Positions 1 to 11,163 of a stretch of 64,000 bases of DNA are shown here, piece after piece. Where the stretch lies: contig CM040423.1 of NCBI GenBank assembly GCA_022702705.1, positions 40,135,392 through 40,199,391 of the forward strand, given 5' to 3'. The translations under genes were made by a program, and so were the position numbers. The DNA comes from Papilionanthe hookeriana x Papilionanthe teres (taxonomy: Eukaryota > Streptophyta > Magnoliopsida > Asparagales > Orchidaceae). Under the pieces are notes generated by a model. That model saw nothing but the letters and a program-made list of their open reading frames with translations. It did not search any database and was not told the DNA's origin. Positions within the stretch are counted from its first letter, which is position 1, and each line of letters opens with the position of its first letter.

Positions 1-546
1 GTTTGGTTGACCAAACAAAAATGTTCATAAAATTTTGATTCCTTTTGTAAAGAGGGTATTTGAAACCTAATCTTAAAGCACTCGGATTTCATTCTTCTTC
101 ATTATAAAAATAACAAAAACAGCGTTTGAAGCACATCCTACTCCAGCTCACCTACCCATTAAAATTTTGCTTTTTTATAGACGCGGGATGAGGTGAAAGA
201 AGCCGTGTAAATTTAGCATTGTAATGAAATAAGAGTAAATTAGCTGAAGAAAGAGAGGGTGTAAAATAGAGATGAAAGAGGAAAAAACAGAAAGGAAGAG
301 TAAAAGTCGGACAGAAAGGAAGATGTGTTTTATATGAAGGAACAGAAGTGAGAGAAAGGAAGAGATCTTAGGAGGAAGGCGAGGAGGAAGGAGAATATAT
401 TTATGTGAAAGAAAATTGAGAAAAGAAGAGTAAAAGTCAGTGAGAAAGAAGAAGGAAGATGGTGGATAGGAAAGAGGATAAATTGGTATAAGGAATAACA
501 ATAGAAGGCAGAGAGAGCTAGGTGAATTCTCTAATGCATTTAGCAA
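1..546. other. low-complexity purine-rich intergenic DNA
   Basis: No gene is supported here. From about 190 to 520 the + strand is strongly purine-rich (runs of GAAGAGGAAAGA type). This creates a long pyrimidine-biased open frame on the opposite strand rich in Leu, Ser, Phe and Pro, which I read as a composition artefact. Confidence 0.5.
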
Positions 547-555
547 CTCTTTTTT

Positions 556-780
556 GGAATATTTGCATACATACCACTCAATTCTTATGTATTTACATAT
601 CTATCCCCTATACTTCAATTTTTACATATATGGCACCCTCTCGATGCATTAAAAGGTGTATTTGACATTTTAAAAGTTAAAATGGATGTGATATGAAAGT
701 TTTGGGTGTTATAAATGTAGAAAGTAAGGTGTTAGATATGTGAACACATAGGAATTGGGTGGTAAGTATGTAAATACCCA
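556..780. mobile_element. foldback MITE copy 1 with perfect 9-bp target duplication
   Basis: The two halves are inverted complements: the left arm carries the ATACATACCACTCAATTC / ATTTACATATC motifs and the right arm their reverse complements. The flanks are a perfect 9-bp duplication, CTCTTTTTT at 547-555 and 781-789. This copy fixes the element ends and points to a Mutator-type (9-bp TSD) non-autonomous element. No coding capacity is visible. Confidence 0.85.
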
Positions 781-789
781 CTCTTTTTT

Positions 790-2555
790 AAAAAAAAAAG
801 TTTGCAATTCACATTAATTTAGACGGTTTATAAATGTGTATATCAGCATGATGGTCTGAATTTTTATTCCATCTATAAGAGGTTGCTAATATGTTATCAA
901 GCATTAGTGGTATGCACGGTCTAACCTCTAGCTTCTTTTGTGCTTATTATACTGGTGGCTCTCCAACGTCATGATCAGTAAGATATTTGTGGTTTGAAAC
1001 AATTTTCTTAATTTTTTGAAGGATTTCTAATTCTTTCCCTGATAGCCAATTGAGTCTTGTTAAAATGATAGGTTTCAGTTATATTTTTTCTCTTCAAAAA
1101 GTTTGATGAGCAGAGTTGGCCTATTTTTTCAGGAAAACCTACAGTTAGCTTTTAAGAAAATTCTAATGCAAGGAATTTCAAATAAATATTACAATGTACA
1201 TATCTAAAGAATTCATTGTTGCATGTAGTGTAAAATTTCGAAATGAGCCAGAATATGGGGATAGAACTGTACTTATATTCAGAAATTTTATTAAATGAAC
1301 AGAGTAAATCAATCTCTTCAATTAGTTAGAAAAACCATTAGGCTATTTGGTGAGTTTAAGTGATTATTTTTCTGAGCACATGGGGTGAATAGTAGAAAAA
1401 GAATGCAAACAAAATGAACTTTCTTGTATTGGGTAAGCTTTATATATTGATTTCATCCATTTTAGTTTGTTCATGAATTTTGCTTGGAAGTCAATACAAT
1501 CTCAATTTTTTTTTCTTTATTTTGCAAGGAAACTTGATGTACTATTAGCTATCAACTTGTCAACCTCTTTTGGACGTGTTATTGTTTGCCTTATTTGGAC
1601 TTCATATCTTACACATTTTTTGAATTCATTTTGTAAGCAATGGGTAATTAAGAGTTATTTTATGAAAACGGTTCTTCTATTAAAGACTTATTTTTATGAA
1701 AGATTCCATATTTTTTCTCTTGATTAACTTAGATATATTTCCTTTTCTTTTGTTTTGTTAAGTCTAAATTCTCTTAAATAGAGGATAATTGTAAGAGAAT
1801 TTCAATATTATGCAAATATACAAATATTGCAAGCAAGGCGGGCTCCCATCATTACCAAACCATCACGAGCTCATTTGGACTACTTGTGATAATCCTAAAG
1901 CTCAAGATCTGAGGTTTCATCATTGCCACCACTTCTCATTAGAATAACCAATAAAAAAATACCACCACCCACCAAAGAAAATCCGAAAAAAAGAACTTCT
2001 ACTTGATTCTTCCCCACCATGAACTGAATTTCTTTGATCACCGCCCTAATTGTCATGCTTAACCATGCCAAAAGTTTAACATTATAAGGTTATATGGGAT
2101 GACTTAACCAATTTAAAATTCATTCTAAAGAAGCCTTTATAATCACATCTATCATCATATCCGCCAATCAGAACATCGGATTTACTAAAACTTAATAACA
2201 TCCATACAATTTCTCCACCAAGTAAAATATATATCTAATTTGACAACTAATCATCACAAATAGAATTTATGCCCCTAAACATATCTTGTTTCATTTAACA
2301 TATAAGAAGAAATTTTATCTTATTACCCCTTTTTAATACTTCAATTTGGCTCAGCACACTATCAGAGAAGCAACGATAAATAATAATGTGAGTAATAAAT
2401 TTAGTAGTTGTCGCCAGAATTAATAATTTAAGTAGGCTGGAAGCATATTGATATGCACAAGTATTTCTGAAGTCACTTGCATAATTAGTGATATAATCAA
2501 TTACAAGATGTCATCTGTAAAGAGTTAATAGTGATATGAACTAGTGAAAGAATAT
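790..2555. other. AT-rich non-coding DNA
   Basis: No ORF with recognisable protein character is visible. The region may hold introns or upstream exons of the membrane-protein gene at 5969-10439, but I could not identify an exon with confidence. Confidence 0.4.
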
Positions 2556-2564
2556 TATATTTAA

Positions 2565-2807
2565 GGAAGATTTACATACATACCACTAAATTTCTAAATA
2601 TTTACATATCTAACACCTAAACTTCAATTTCTACATACATACCACCTTACCCATGCATGAAAAGGTGTATTTCACTTTCAAAAGGTTAAAACGGTGTTAT
2701 TTTTTAATGTGCTATCAAAGATTTAAGCGGTATAAATGTGAAATGCAAACTTTAGATGTTAGATATGTAAATGTATAAGAATTTGGTGGTATCTATGTAA
2801 ACACCCC
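2565..2807. mobile_element. foldback MITE copy 2
   Basis: This is a full-length copy of about 243 bp of the same palindromic family as 556-780. It is flanked by TATATTTAA (2556-2564) and TATATATAA (2808-2816), an 8-of-9 match consistent with a decayed 9-bp target duplication. Confidence 0.82.
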
Positions 2808-3196
2808 TATATATAATTTGAGATGTATGGCATGTATCCATATTATAAACCAATACCCCATTTTCACTAATCACCTAATCGCCATAACAGCCAAACAAAC
2901 CTCGAGTATTAGTCCAAACTTTATGCATACTTCCTTGGCATTGAATTAGAGATCAGGCAGCTAATATCGTGTAGTGCAGTGCTACTATTTGCTCTCTTCC
3001 ATCAGGTGTGCTTGTTGATTTGTGTTGACTTTCCATGGTATTTCTATAATCTCACCATGTCGGCATGAACATATGCAGAAACTTTATGTTGACACTGAAA
3101 TTCTTGTTTATTGCAATAATGAAAATTTTAATTGAATATGTCTACTGGTTATTATGCCATGAATAAGTTGTATTTTGTTTTTCTTCTCTTCTATAT

Positions 3197-3532
3197 TCAA
3201 ATCATAACTATCTTGATCCTAATGTATTTTTTGGATGATACCGATTCGAGTCTTTTGTCCTTAATTTTGATAAGCCCTGCCATGTTCCAGTTATTCATGT
3301 CTATATTTGGTACTCTGACTATTGATCCAAAATTCTTGCTTAATTTTCCTTTTTTGTGTCGTTCTAAGTCTATTACATTGTCACTAAATGTTCCCTCAGG
3401 TCTTGTTTTCATGTTACAACTAATACTTATTGAACCACTTGTAAGGGTGTGCATTATTTGGTCAAAACTAAAAAATTGGACCGAATCGAATAAATTTATT
3501 TTATTTGGTTTAGTTTCAAATATGCATCTCAA
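3197..3532 (-). other. unidentified ORF, possible gene or TE fragment
   Basis: An open frame of 111 codons on the minus strand has mixed, protein-like composition (charged stretch DNVIDLERHKKGKLSKNF). It overlaps an open frame of 141 codons on the plus strand at 3132-3557, which reads as a hydrophobic antisense shadow. I do not recognise the family. It could be a transposon protein fragment, an exon, or chance. Confidence 0.2.
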
Positions 3533-5352
3533 TATTCAGTTTCAGTCATTGGTTTAATTTTAATATTCATTTAGCTGAATAAATCGAAAAATAAAAAAAT
3601 TAAAATTAAATAGAGGATTCATAAAACATTTCATTTTTACCGTCGCATAGTAGAAAAAAAGTTGAGGAGGCTTAAAAAAAATAAAGGGTGGAAAGTTTGT
3701 AGGACCTGATGATATCCCAATTGAAATGTGGAAATATTTAGGTGATTTGGGGGTTTCTCGGCTTACTATACTTTTTAATATTATTTTAAAAACTAAAAAG
3801 ATGTCTGAGGAGTGGAGGAAAAGTATTTTGGTCTCTATTTTTAAGAATAAAGGGGATGCACAAGAGTGTGCAAATTACAGAGGAATTAAATTGATGTTCA
3901 TACTTTAAATGTATGGGAGAGGGTAATTGAACATAGGTTAAGACATATTACCAAGGTTTCTTATAAGCAGTTTTGATTTATGCCGGGCAGGTCTATCATG
4001 GAAGCTATACATTTATTGAGAGGTTTGACGGAGAAGTACAGATATAATAAGGAAGATCTACATTTGATTTTTATTGATTTAAAAAAGGCTTACGATAAGG
4101 TTCATAGAGATCTTCTTTGGAGTCCTTGAGAAGAAAGGTGTTGGTAAGACTTATATTCAAGTCATTAAAGATATGTATACTAGAGTTGTTACATGTGTTT
4201 GAACTGAAGGAGGATTGACCAGATATTTTACTATTTATGTTGGTTTGCATCAGGGATCGGCTTTAAGCCTATATCTTTTTGCTTAATTTATGGATGATCT
4301 TACTGGACATTTACAAGAGGATGTACCTTGGTGTGTATGCTTTTTGCTGATGATATCCTCGTGGATAAGGAAGAGGAAAAACCCAGGAAAAACTTGAATC
4401 ATGGAGGTCTACATTGGAGTCTAAGAGTTTTTGTTTGAGTAGAACTAAAACTGAATACCTTAAATATAATTTTAGTAATAGTAGCTCTAGTGACAGAAGT
4501 GTAACTTTGGGTGATCAAATTATTAAAAGGTATGAACGATTTAGATATCTCGGGAATATTGTTCAAAGCGATGGTGATATAGATGGGGATGCTAATAGTA
4601 GAATTCAGGTTGGTTGGTTGAAGTGGAGGAATGTGTCCGGCCTATTGTGTGATAGAAAAAGTACCGCTTAGACTAAAAGTAAAATTTTATAAGACGGTGG
4701 TGAAACCTGCAATGCTCTATGGTGTTGAATGTTGGCCTTTAAAAGAGAAACATAATGCTAAGTTATGTGTTGCAGAGATGAGAATGATTAGGTGGATGAG
4801 TGGCTTTACACTTAAGAGACAAATGCGATATGAATATATCCGTAATAGGGTTGGTGTTACACTAGTGACGTACAAAATTAGAGAGAGTCGCCTTAGATGG
4901 TTTAATCACATTAAACGTCGACCACCTGATGATCCAATTAGGAGAGTAGGTGTTTTAGATTCAATTCATGTTAAGAACGACAGAGGTAGACCTAGGAAGA
5001 CTTGGGCTTATTGCATAAAAATTGATCTTAATTTATTAGAATTAAATGAAAATTTGACACTAAATTGGACGCAATGCAGAAAAAGGATTCATGTAGCGAC
5101 CCCATTTTGTGGGATTAAGGCTTTGTTGTTGTTGTTGTATTCATGAAATTAAATCCGTATTATACATGTAAGATGTGTAATTCTTAATGTTTGTTGATAA
5201 TCAAACTCCAAATAACAACTAACTTTTGGTTTTTCCATAACCGAGCCGTTTAAGTTGAACAAATTTTTTGTTTGTTCTGTTTGAATGAAAGGTTGCGATC
5301 GGTTTGACCAATTAAAAAAAATGATCCGTACAAACCAACAAAATGCTCACCC
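3445..5352. mobile_element. hAT-like MITE split by a nested LINE
   Basis: The left end GGGTGTGCATT (3445-3455) and the right end AATGCTCACCC (5342-5352) match as terminal inverted repeats at 10 of 11 bases. The subterminal DNA on both sides carries related TTGGT/GGACCGAAT-type motifs, as in plant hAT MITEs. The RTE LINE at 3627-5138 sits inside, so the original element would have been about 0.4 kb. A clean 8-bp target duplication was not seen. Confidence 0.45.
3627..5138 (+). mobile_element. RTE-type LINE, 5'-truncated copy A
   Basis: This is a degenerate non-LTR retrotransposon. Reverse transcriptase motifs appear in order: the GPDDIPIEMWKYLGDLGVSR block, the ECANYRGIKL block, the FIDLKKAYDKV block, a FADDIL catalytic segment near 4340, and the C-terminal KIRESRLRWFNHIKRRP block near 4880. 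The 3' end is a short (TTG)n tail, usual for plant RTE elements. Possible target duplication: ATTCATAAAA (3617-3626) and ATTCATGAAA (5139-5148). Several in-frame stops and frameshifts make it inactive. Confidence 0.85.
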
Positions 5353-5968
5353 CGTACTTAGGCCATGATTGTCGAATTCTGTCTCTTTAGGGTTGATTCT
5401 CAACTGGATGAGCTATTTTTTGCTAAAAATTCTCTTGCTAATTGTTGTGGACTTCCACCGTGGCCTTCAGTCTGTACTAATTTCCAATTTCTTAGCATCT
5501 TGTAAGATGTACATGAGCCTTACGGCCTCTATTTCATGGGCACGATCTTCTTTAACTTTATGGGCATGATTTTTTTGTTGATTTAATACATGCCATCACT
5601 CGCATCATTTTAATGCGCTATTGCGATTGTTGAATTTGTTATCACATGCTTTTTTTTTGGATATATTGTAAGGGTTAATTTTTTAGGATGGTTCTTTCAT
5701 AGAATATTTTTTCTTTATCAAAGATCCAATATTATAGCTCTTGGTTGCTTTATGTTTCTTTTCTTATTTTTTCAAGTTGTAAATCCTTGCTAAAAATAAA
5801 AGTGCTTGAAAATGAATTGCAATATGGATAGAAGAATATTGCAAGCAGGAGGGTCTCCAACTCTCCGCTTAGCCACCTCTCTCTCTCTCTCTCTCAGTCA
5901 ACTTCATCTTCTTCTTGCCTTCTTTGGATGACATCTAATACAAGCTTCACTTCACCTTATCCTTTTAG
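5149..5968. other. non-coding DNA upstream of the membrane-protein gene exon
   Basis: It contains the right arm of the hAT-like MITE, then T-rich DNA and a (CT)n run near 5877-5896. The pyrimidine-rich stretch just before 5969 fits an intron 3' end. No other exon is clear. Confidence 0.4.
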
Positions 5969-8900
5969 CAAACTGATGGAAATTCCTTCTCTTCTTTACC
6001 AAGCCATAACAAGCTTGCGCATCAAGAAAAGTTATCTCTTCAAAGTTTCCATCAAAACCTTTTACCCTGTAAGACAAAATATGGCGTGGTAAGTAGCCCC
6101 CTTTAATAATTTCAGGTTTTTGGAGCTGTAGGGTTTATGAATCTATCTATTCTAATTTAATGATGGAAGGTTTACATACACCACTCAATTCCTAAGCATT
6201 TACATGTCTAACACCTAAACTTCAATTTTTAATTACATGGCACCTTACCCATGCATGGTGATATTCTTGATGTTTATGAAAGATTTGTGTGGTATAAATG
6301 TAAAAAGTAAAGTATAGGTGTTAGATATGTAAATACATGAGAATTGGGTGGTATGTATGTATATGTCTCTATTTTGTTTACCGTTTGTAATTCTGATTTC
6401 TATTCAAATTCTTTGTATACATTTTGACTAAATAGTTTTTTTGATCTTTTGGCCACATAGGATACATCGGCACTGAAAGTTGATTTCTTGAAGCATGATA
6501 ATCTTGTTAAATATGCTGAAAATCTGAAGAAGCAGTTCTTAGATGGGGACCGATCTGCTGCTTCTTCCGTTCCAAGATCTCGCTTTGATGCTTCAACATC
6601 AAACACAAGAAGAAAAGGTTCACATTGGAGTAAGAAATCAACCAATTATCATTATTTATTTATTTATAGTTGGGAAAATTTACATACATACCACCCAATT
6701 CATATGTATTTACATATCTAACACCTAAACTGTGCCTTTAACATTTATACCACCCAAACCTTTCATATGACATTAAAATACTGTCATTTTAAATTTTAAA
6801 AAGTGAAATACACCTCTTCATGCATGGGTAAGGTGGTATGCACCTAAAAATTGAAGTTTAGGTGTTAGATATGCAAATACAAAAGAGTTGAGTGGCATGT
6901 ATGTGAACCTTCCTTTTAATTATTATAACCTATTGTAGTCAACAGTGCTGAATCATAGGTGAGGTGAGCTATTCTGATAAATTTTTCGATGAAGTGTCTG
7001 AAAATATGATCAACTTTAGTGATCTTAATATTATTAATAATAAAAAAATATTTTTTTTACCTTCGCATCAGGAAAAATGAAGTTGACAAGGCTTTAAAGA
7101 AAATTAAGGTTGGAAAATCAGTAGACCTGATTATATCCCAATTGAAATGTGGAAATATATAGGAGATTTGGGAGTTTCACGGCTTACTAAACTCTTTAAT
7201 ATTATTTTAAAAACTAAAAAGATATTTGAGGAGTAGAGGACTAGTATTTTAGTTCCCATTTTTAATAATAAAGGGATGCACAAGAGTGTGCAAATTATAG
7301 AAGAATTAAGTTGATGTGTCATACTTTAAAATTATGAGAGAGGGTGATTGAACATAGGTTAAGACATGAAATAAATATTTCTCATAAGCAATTTTGATTT
7401 ATGTCGGGCAGGTCTACTATGGAAGCTATACATTTATTGAGAGATTTGATGGAGAAGTACAAAGATAATAAGGAGGATCTACAAATTATAGAAGAATTAA
7501 GTTGATGTGTCATACTTTAAAATTATGAGAGAGGGTGATTGAACATAGGTTAAGACGTGATATAAATATTTCTCATAAGCAGTTTTGATTTATGCCGGGC
7601 AGGTCTAATATGGAAGTTATACATTTATTGAGAGGTTTGATGGAGAAGTACAAAGATAATGAGGAGGATCTACATATGAATTTTATTGATTTAGAAAAGC
7701 TTACAATAAGGTTTCAAGAAAAGTTCTTTGGACAGTTCTAGAGAAAAAAAGTGTTGATATGACTTATATTCAAATCATTAAAAATATGTCTACTAGAGCT
7801 GTTACTTGTGTTTTTCAACAGAAGGAGGATTGACCATGTATTTTTCTATTTCAATTGGATTACATCAGGGATCGGCTTTAAGCTCATATCTTCTTGCTTT
7901 AGTTATGGATGAGCTTACTAGACATTTACAAGAGGATGTACCTTGTTGTATGCTTTTCGCTGACGACATCCTTCTTGTGGATAAGACTAGAGAAAAATTC
8001 ATGAAAAATCTTTATTATGGAGGTATGTTTTGGAGTTTAAAGGTCGTTGTTTGAGTAGACTAAGTACATGGAATGTAATTTTAATTGTAATTGCTCTAGT
8101 GGTAGAGTTGTAACTATGGATGATCAAATCATTAAAAGATGTGGATGTTTTATATATCTCGGGTCTATTGTTCAAAGTGATGGTGATATAGATGGTGGTG
8201 TTATTAGTAGAATTCAAGTTAGTTGGTTGAAGTGAAGAAATGCATCGGGCCTATTATGTGATATAAAAGTACCACTTAGAATGAATGGATAATTTTATTA
8301 GATGGTGGTGAGACATGCAATGCTCTATGGCGCAGAATGTTGGACTTTAAAAGAGAAGCATAAAACAAAGTTCTTTGTTGTTAATATGAGAATGCTTAGG
8401 TGGATGAGTGGCTTGAAACTTGGAGATAAAATTCGAAATGAATATATTTGTGATAGGGTTGGTGTAGCTCCAATAGCGAACAAGATTAGAGAGAGCCGTC
8501 TTACATGGTTCGGTCACTTTAAACGTAGACCATCTGATGATCCGGTGAGGAGATCAAGACTTGGACATATTGTATAAAAAATGATTTTAATCTGTTAGAA
8601 TTAAATGAAAATATGACACTTAATAGGATGCAATGGAGGAAAAGGATTCATGTTCCCGACCCCACTTAGGGATATAGGCTTATTTTTATTGTTGTTGCTG
8701 TCAATAGTGTTGAATGAAGGGGATTTCATAAAGCTGATCACATATAGTTTTGATAAGATTAATAATGTTAATTATGTAATCATCCTCAAATTATTATTAT
8801 TATTTTCTTTTTTTGACAAAGGCTAATTTATGAAAATTATAGTCATCATCATTAACCTTAATACAACTATTTGTGATTGGCTTTATCATCCTTCTTTTAT

Positions 8901-10439
8901 ATTTGTTCTTCTTAAGTGTCATATGCTGTTAGATTTATCTTGCATACATTAAATTTATTTTTGTAGAATTTTTTTTACACTTATTATCTTTCCTTTAGTC
9001 TGCCTTTCTTCTTTGTAAATCTTTAACTCTAATTTTATCTACTATTTGTATTGGTGCATCTTCTATCCTTTGTTGCACATGGGTAAGCCACTTAATAGTC
9101 ATTTTTCCTCACCCTTTCTTCAAATTGTTCTATTTTTATACTAATATAATTATTTCTTTGTCTATTTTTTCTCAATTCACATGTATCTATCTTAAAATTA
9201 TCATTTCTCCTACATTGAATTTGTTCATCAACAACTTCACATTGTTGAACTCTCAATCTATGTAATATAATTGATATATTTGTAATTTTACTAAAATTTC
9301 CCTTTATGCTTATATGAGATCCTCTTATTACATGATATGTCTGCATATATCGTTGTTCTTTAATTTATTTGAAAGGCCTAAGTCCTTAAATCTATCTCCC
9401 ATTAGCATCACTCACAACAAGTATTGGCTTGTAAGTACCAACTCAAGTGTCATATCATCTTAATATTTTCTCCTTTGTTTATGCTTATAGCTCTTAGAAG
9501 TTACCTGATGTCCTATACGGGATTTGAACTATGGCATCTCTAAATAATGTACATCATGGTACTTTATTTTCAGTATGTTTTAATAGGGAATTTTGCATAC
9601 GTACCACTCAATTCTTATTTATTTACATATCGAACACCTGAACTTTCTTTGTTGCATTTTTACCACCCAAAATTTTCGTATCACATCAAAAATAGCATAA
9701 TTTTAACTTTTAAAAGGTGAAATGCACCCTTTATGCTTAGGTAAGATGGTATTGTATGTAAAAATTGAAGTATAGTTGCCATGATTCGGGTATTTCACAT
9801 TCATTGTAATGGATTAAGTGTTATGGATGTAGTTCTTTGTGGTGAAGCTAAAATTTATTTAGAGTGGGTGTGATATATGGATAATTTATTTTACAATTAT
9901 CTCAAAACATATTCTAAGGTTTCAACATCTATTCTTAAATTTAGGAAGATTTGCACACATATTACTCAATTCTTATGTATTTACATATCTAAACATCTAA
10001 ACTTAAATTTTTACGCATGTAAAGTGATATTTTTGATGTGACATAAAATATTTGTCAATATAAATGTAAAAAGAAAATGCAAAATTTAGATGCAGATGTG
10101 TAAAAGCATAAGAATTGGATGGGGTAGGTATGTAAATGCCCCTAAAATTTAATCTGAATGCCCTGACCCAATTTACTATGGTCGTATTGCGATAATATTT
10201 TTCGTGTAACCACTCCTTATTTCCTGCCCTAATTTAGAGGTGATTTTACAGGTTCAAAGCCGAAACCAAAACCTAAGAGGGAGAAGACCGAGGAAGAGAA
10301 GACATTTAGGAGGAGAGCAAAATATTTTCTTGGGGCTCAATTTGTTGCTGTTCTCGTCTTCCTATCACTCTTTGGAGGGGCTGAAGGACCTCAATTGCAA
10401 GATGATGATGATGGGGAAGAATTCTCTTATGACGATTAG
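5969..10439 (+). CDS. 3' part of a gene for a small single-pass membrane protein, family unknown
   Basis: Three exons join in one frame: 5969-6088 (120 nt), 6461-6617 (157 nt) and 10252-10439 (188 nt, stop TAG), giving about 154 C-terminal residues. All junctions are GT-AG: donor GTAAGTAG after 6088, acceptor CACATAG before 6461, donor GTTCAC after 6617, acceptor TTTTACAG before 10252. The phase-1 join restores a Gly codon. The middle exon is a helical charged stretch (FLKHDNLVKYAENLKKQF) followed by a Ser/Arg-rich linker. The last exon has a basic segment (KPKPKREKTEEEKTFRRRAK), a hydrophobic helix (YFLGAQFVAVLVFLSLFGG) and a short acidic tail ending SYDD. This is a tail-anchored-like layout. 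The 5' exons were not found. The last intron, 3634 bp, is packed with TEs. No function is assigned. Confidence 0.7.
6166..6370. mobile_element. foldback MITE copy 3 (intronic)
   Basis: This is the same family as 556-780, about 205 bp, with the TTTACATACA left arm and the GGGTGGTATGTATGTA right arm. It lies in the intron between the exons at 5969-6088 and 6461-6617. No clear target duplication was found. Confidence 0.75.
6671..6914. mobile_element. foldback MITE copy 4 (intronic, opposite orientation)
   Basis: This is a full-length palindromic copy, about 244 bp. The internal order is reversed relative to copies 1-3 (the CATGCATGGGTAAGG segment is on the right side). It begins 53 bp after the donor of the large intron. 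Confidence 0.78.
6954..8699 (+). mobile_element. RTE-type LINE copy B with internal 191-bp tandem duplication (intronic)
   Basis: This non-LTR retrotransposon is homologous to 3627-5138 and extends further 5'. Motifs include the IPIEMWKYIGDLGVSR block near 7140, the GLHQGSALSSYLLALVMDEL block near 7860, a FADDIL catalytic segment near 7957 and KIRESRLTWFGHFKRRP near 8490. It ends in a decayed TTG-rich tail. It is flanked by a 16-bp target duplication with two mismatches (6938-6953 and 8700-8715, GTCAAYAGTGYTGAAT). Several stops and frameshifts are present. It lies in the large intron of the membrane-protein gene. Confidence 0.87.
7291..7673 (+). repeat. 191-bp tandem duplication inside LINE copy B
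   Basis: The block beginning CAAATTATAGAAGAATTAAG at 7291 is repeated from 7482, with few differences, up to GGAGGATCTAC near 7673. The repeat spans part of the reverse transcriptase region and is absent from copy A, so it arose within this copy or its source lineage. Confidence 0.85.
8830..9335 (-). mobile_element. remnant of a second RTE-like LINE subfamily
   Basis: The minus strand reads as the decayed C-terminal end of an RTE LINE. Spaced segments resemble the widespread plant consensus whose 3' end, seen from the opposite strand, begins ATCATCATC...CCAACTACTTGGGG. A related remnant is at 58835-59080. The assignment rests on remembered family patterns and scattered matches only. Confidence 0.4.
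9585..9777. mobile_element. foldback MITE copy 5 (intronic, right end lost)
   Basis: The left arm and the centre of the family are present (GGTGAAATGCACC, AAAATTGAAGTATAG), but the terminal part of the right arm is missing after about 9777. Confidence 0.65.
9944..10142. mobile_element. foldback MITE copy 6 (intronic)
   Basis: This is a 199-bp copy flanked by TTAAATTTA (9935-9943) and TAAAATTTA (10143-10151), an 8-of-9 match. It ends about 110 bp before the last exon of the membrane-protein gene. Confidence 0.78.
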
Positions 10440-10787
10440 GGTTTCCTTCTTCTTCTTCTTCTTCTTCTTCTTTTTTGTCCCAAAAAAGCATTTTTATTTG
10501 TCTGATTTGCTCTTCGATACAGATTTTTAGGGGGCTTAGGCTTTGCTTCAGTCTTTGATTCAAATAAGTAATTTCTGTTGGGATTTTATTGCTTTTAGCC
10601 AAAGCAGTGTTGGATTCTCTTTTCTGTCATAATAATTTTTTTCAAGAGTTTTATTATATATTATCATCTGATCACTTCTATGCATATTAATTATATATGT
10701 ACATATATACTATTTATTTCTAATTATTTTATAAGAAATATAAATATATGTTGGGTGCGTCTAAAGTCTTTGTATTCATCAAATCGT
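10440..10787 (+). other. 3' untranslated and downstream region of the membrane-protein gene
   Basis: It follows the TAG at 10437-10439. It begins with a (TTC)n run at about 10447-10473, then T-rich DNA typical of a plant 3' UTR. The exact polyadenylation site cannot be fixed from sequence alone. Confidence 0.4.
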
Positions 10788-11163
10788 ATAGGACATTTAC
10801 CTACATAGCATCCAATTCATATATATTTACATTTATATCACCCACAGGCCACATCTTTCATATCACACAAGAAAAGAAGGGTGACATAAATGAGCTTGAA
10901 AATTTATTATTTATAAAACGAACATCCTAGTGATTTTTTGAACTGATGTATTTATTTATTGTTATAAAAAAAAGATCAAATCATTAAGAATTTGATAAAA
11001 ATAAAAAATATAGGTTAAGATTTTGTGGTGAGTTTTAATGTCTGAGTAAGAATTTTTGAAAATTTGATGAAAGTGTAGTACTGCTTTTGTAAATATCAAC
11101 GCATGGTTGCATGTAGGTAAAAAATTGAAGTTTAGGAGTCAGATATGTAAATAAATAGGAATA
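10788..11163. mobile_element. foldback MITE copy 7, split
   Basis: A left arm is recognisable at 10788-10880 (ACATTTACCTACATAGCATCC) and a right arm at about 11099-11163 (GAAGTTTAGGAGTCAGATATG). About 220 bp of unrelated AT-rich DNA lies between them. Confidence 0.5.

Noticed and set aside
175..546. 123-codon minus-strand frame rich in Leu, Ser, Phe, Pro
   Set aside because: It reads a purine-biased tract on the opposite strand; no domain and no splice context.
1830..2060. Possible ancient duplicate of the exon at 5969-6088
   Set aside because: A short shared stretch (ATATTGCAAGCA followed by GGGCTCC/GGGTCTCC and TTACCAA-CCAT words) was seen, but the reading frame does not hold and the match is too short.
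6081..6088. ATGGCGTG as a tiny first exon before the GTAAGT donor
   Set aside because: Starting at this ATG would put the next exon out of frame and hit an early stop; the frame starting at 5969 passes through without a stop.
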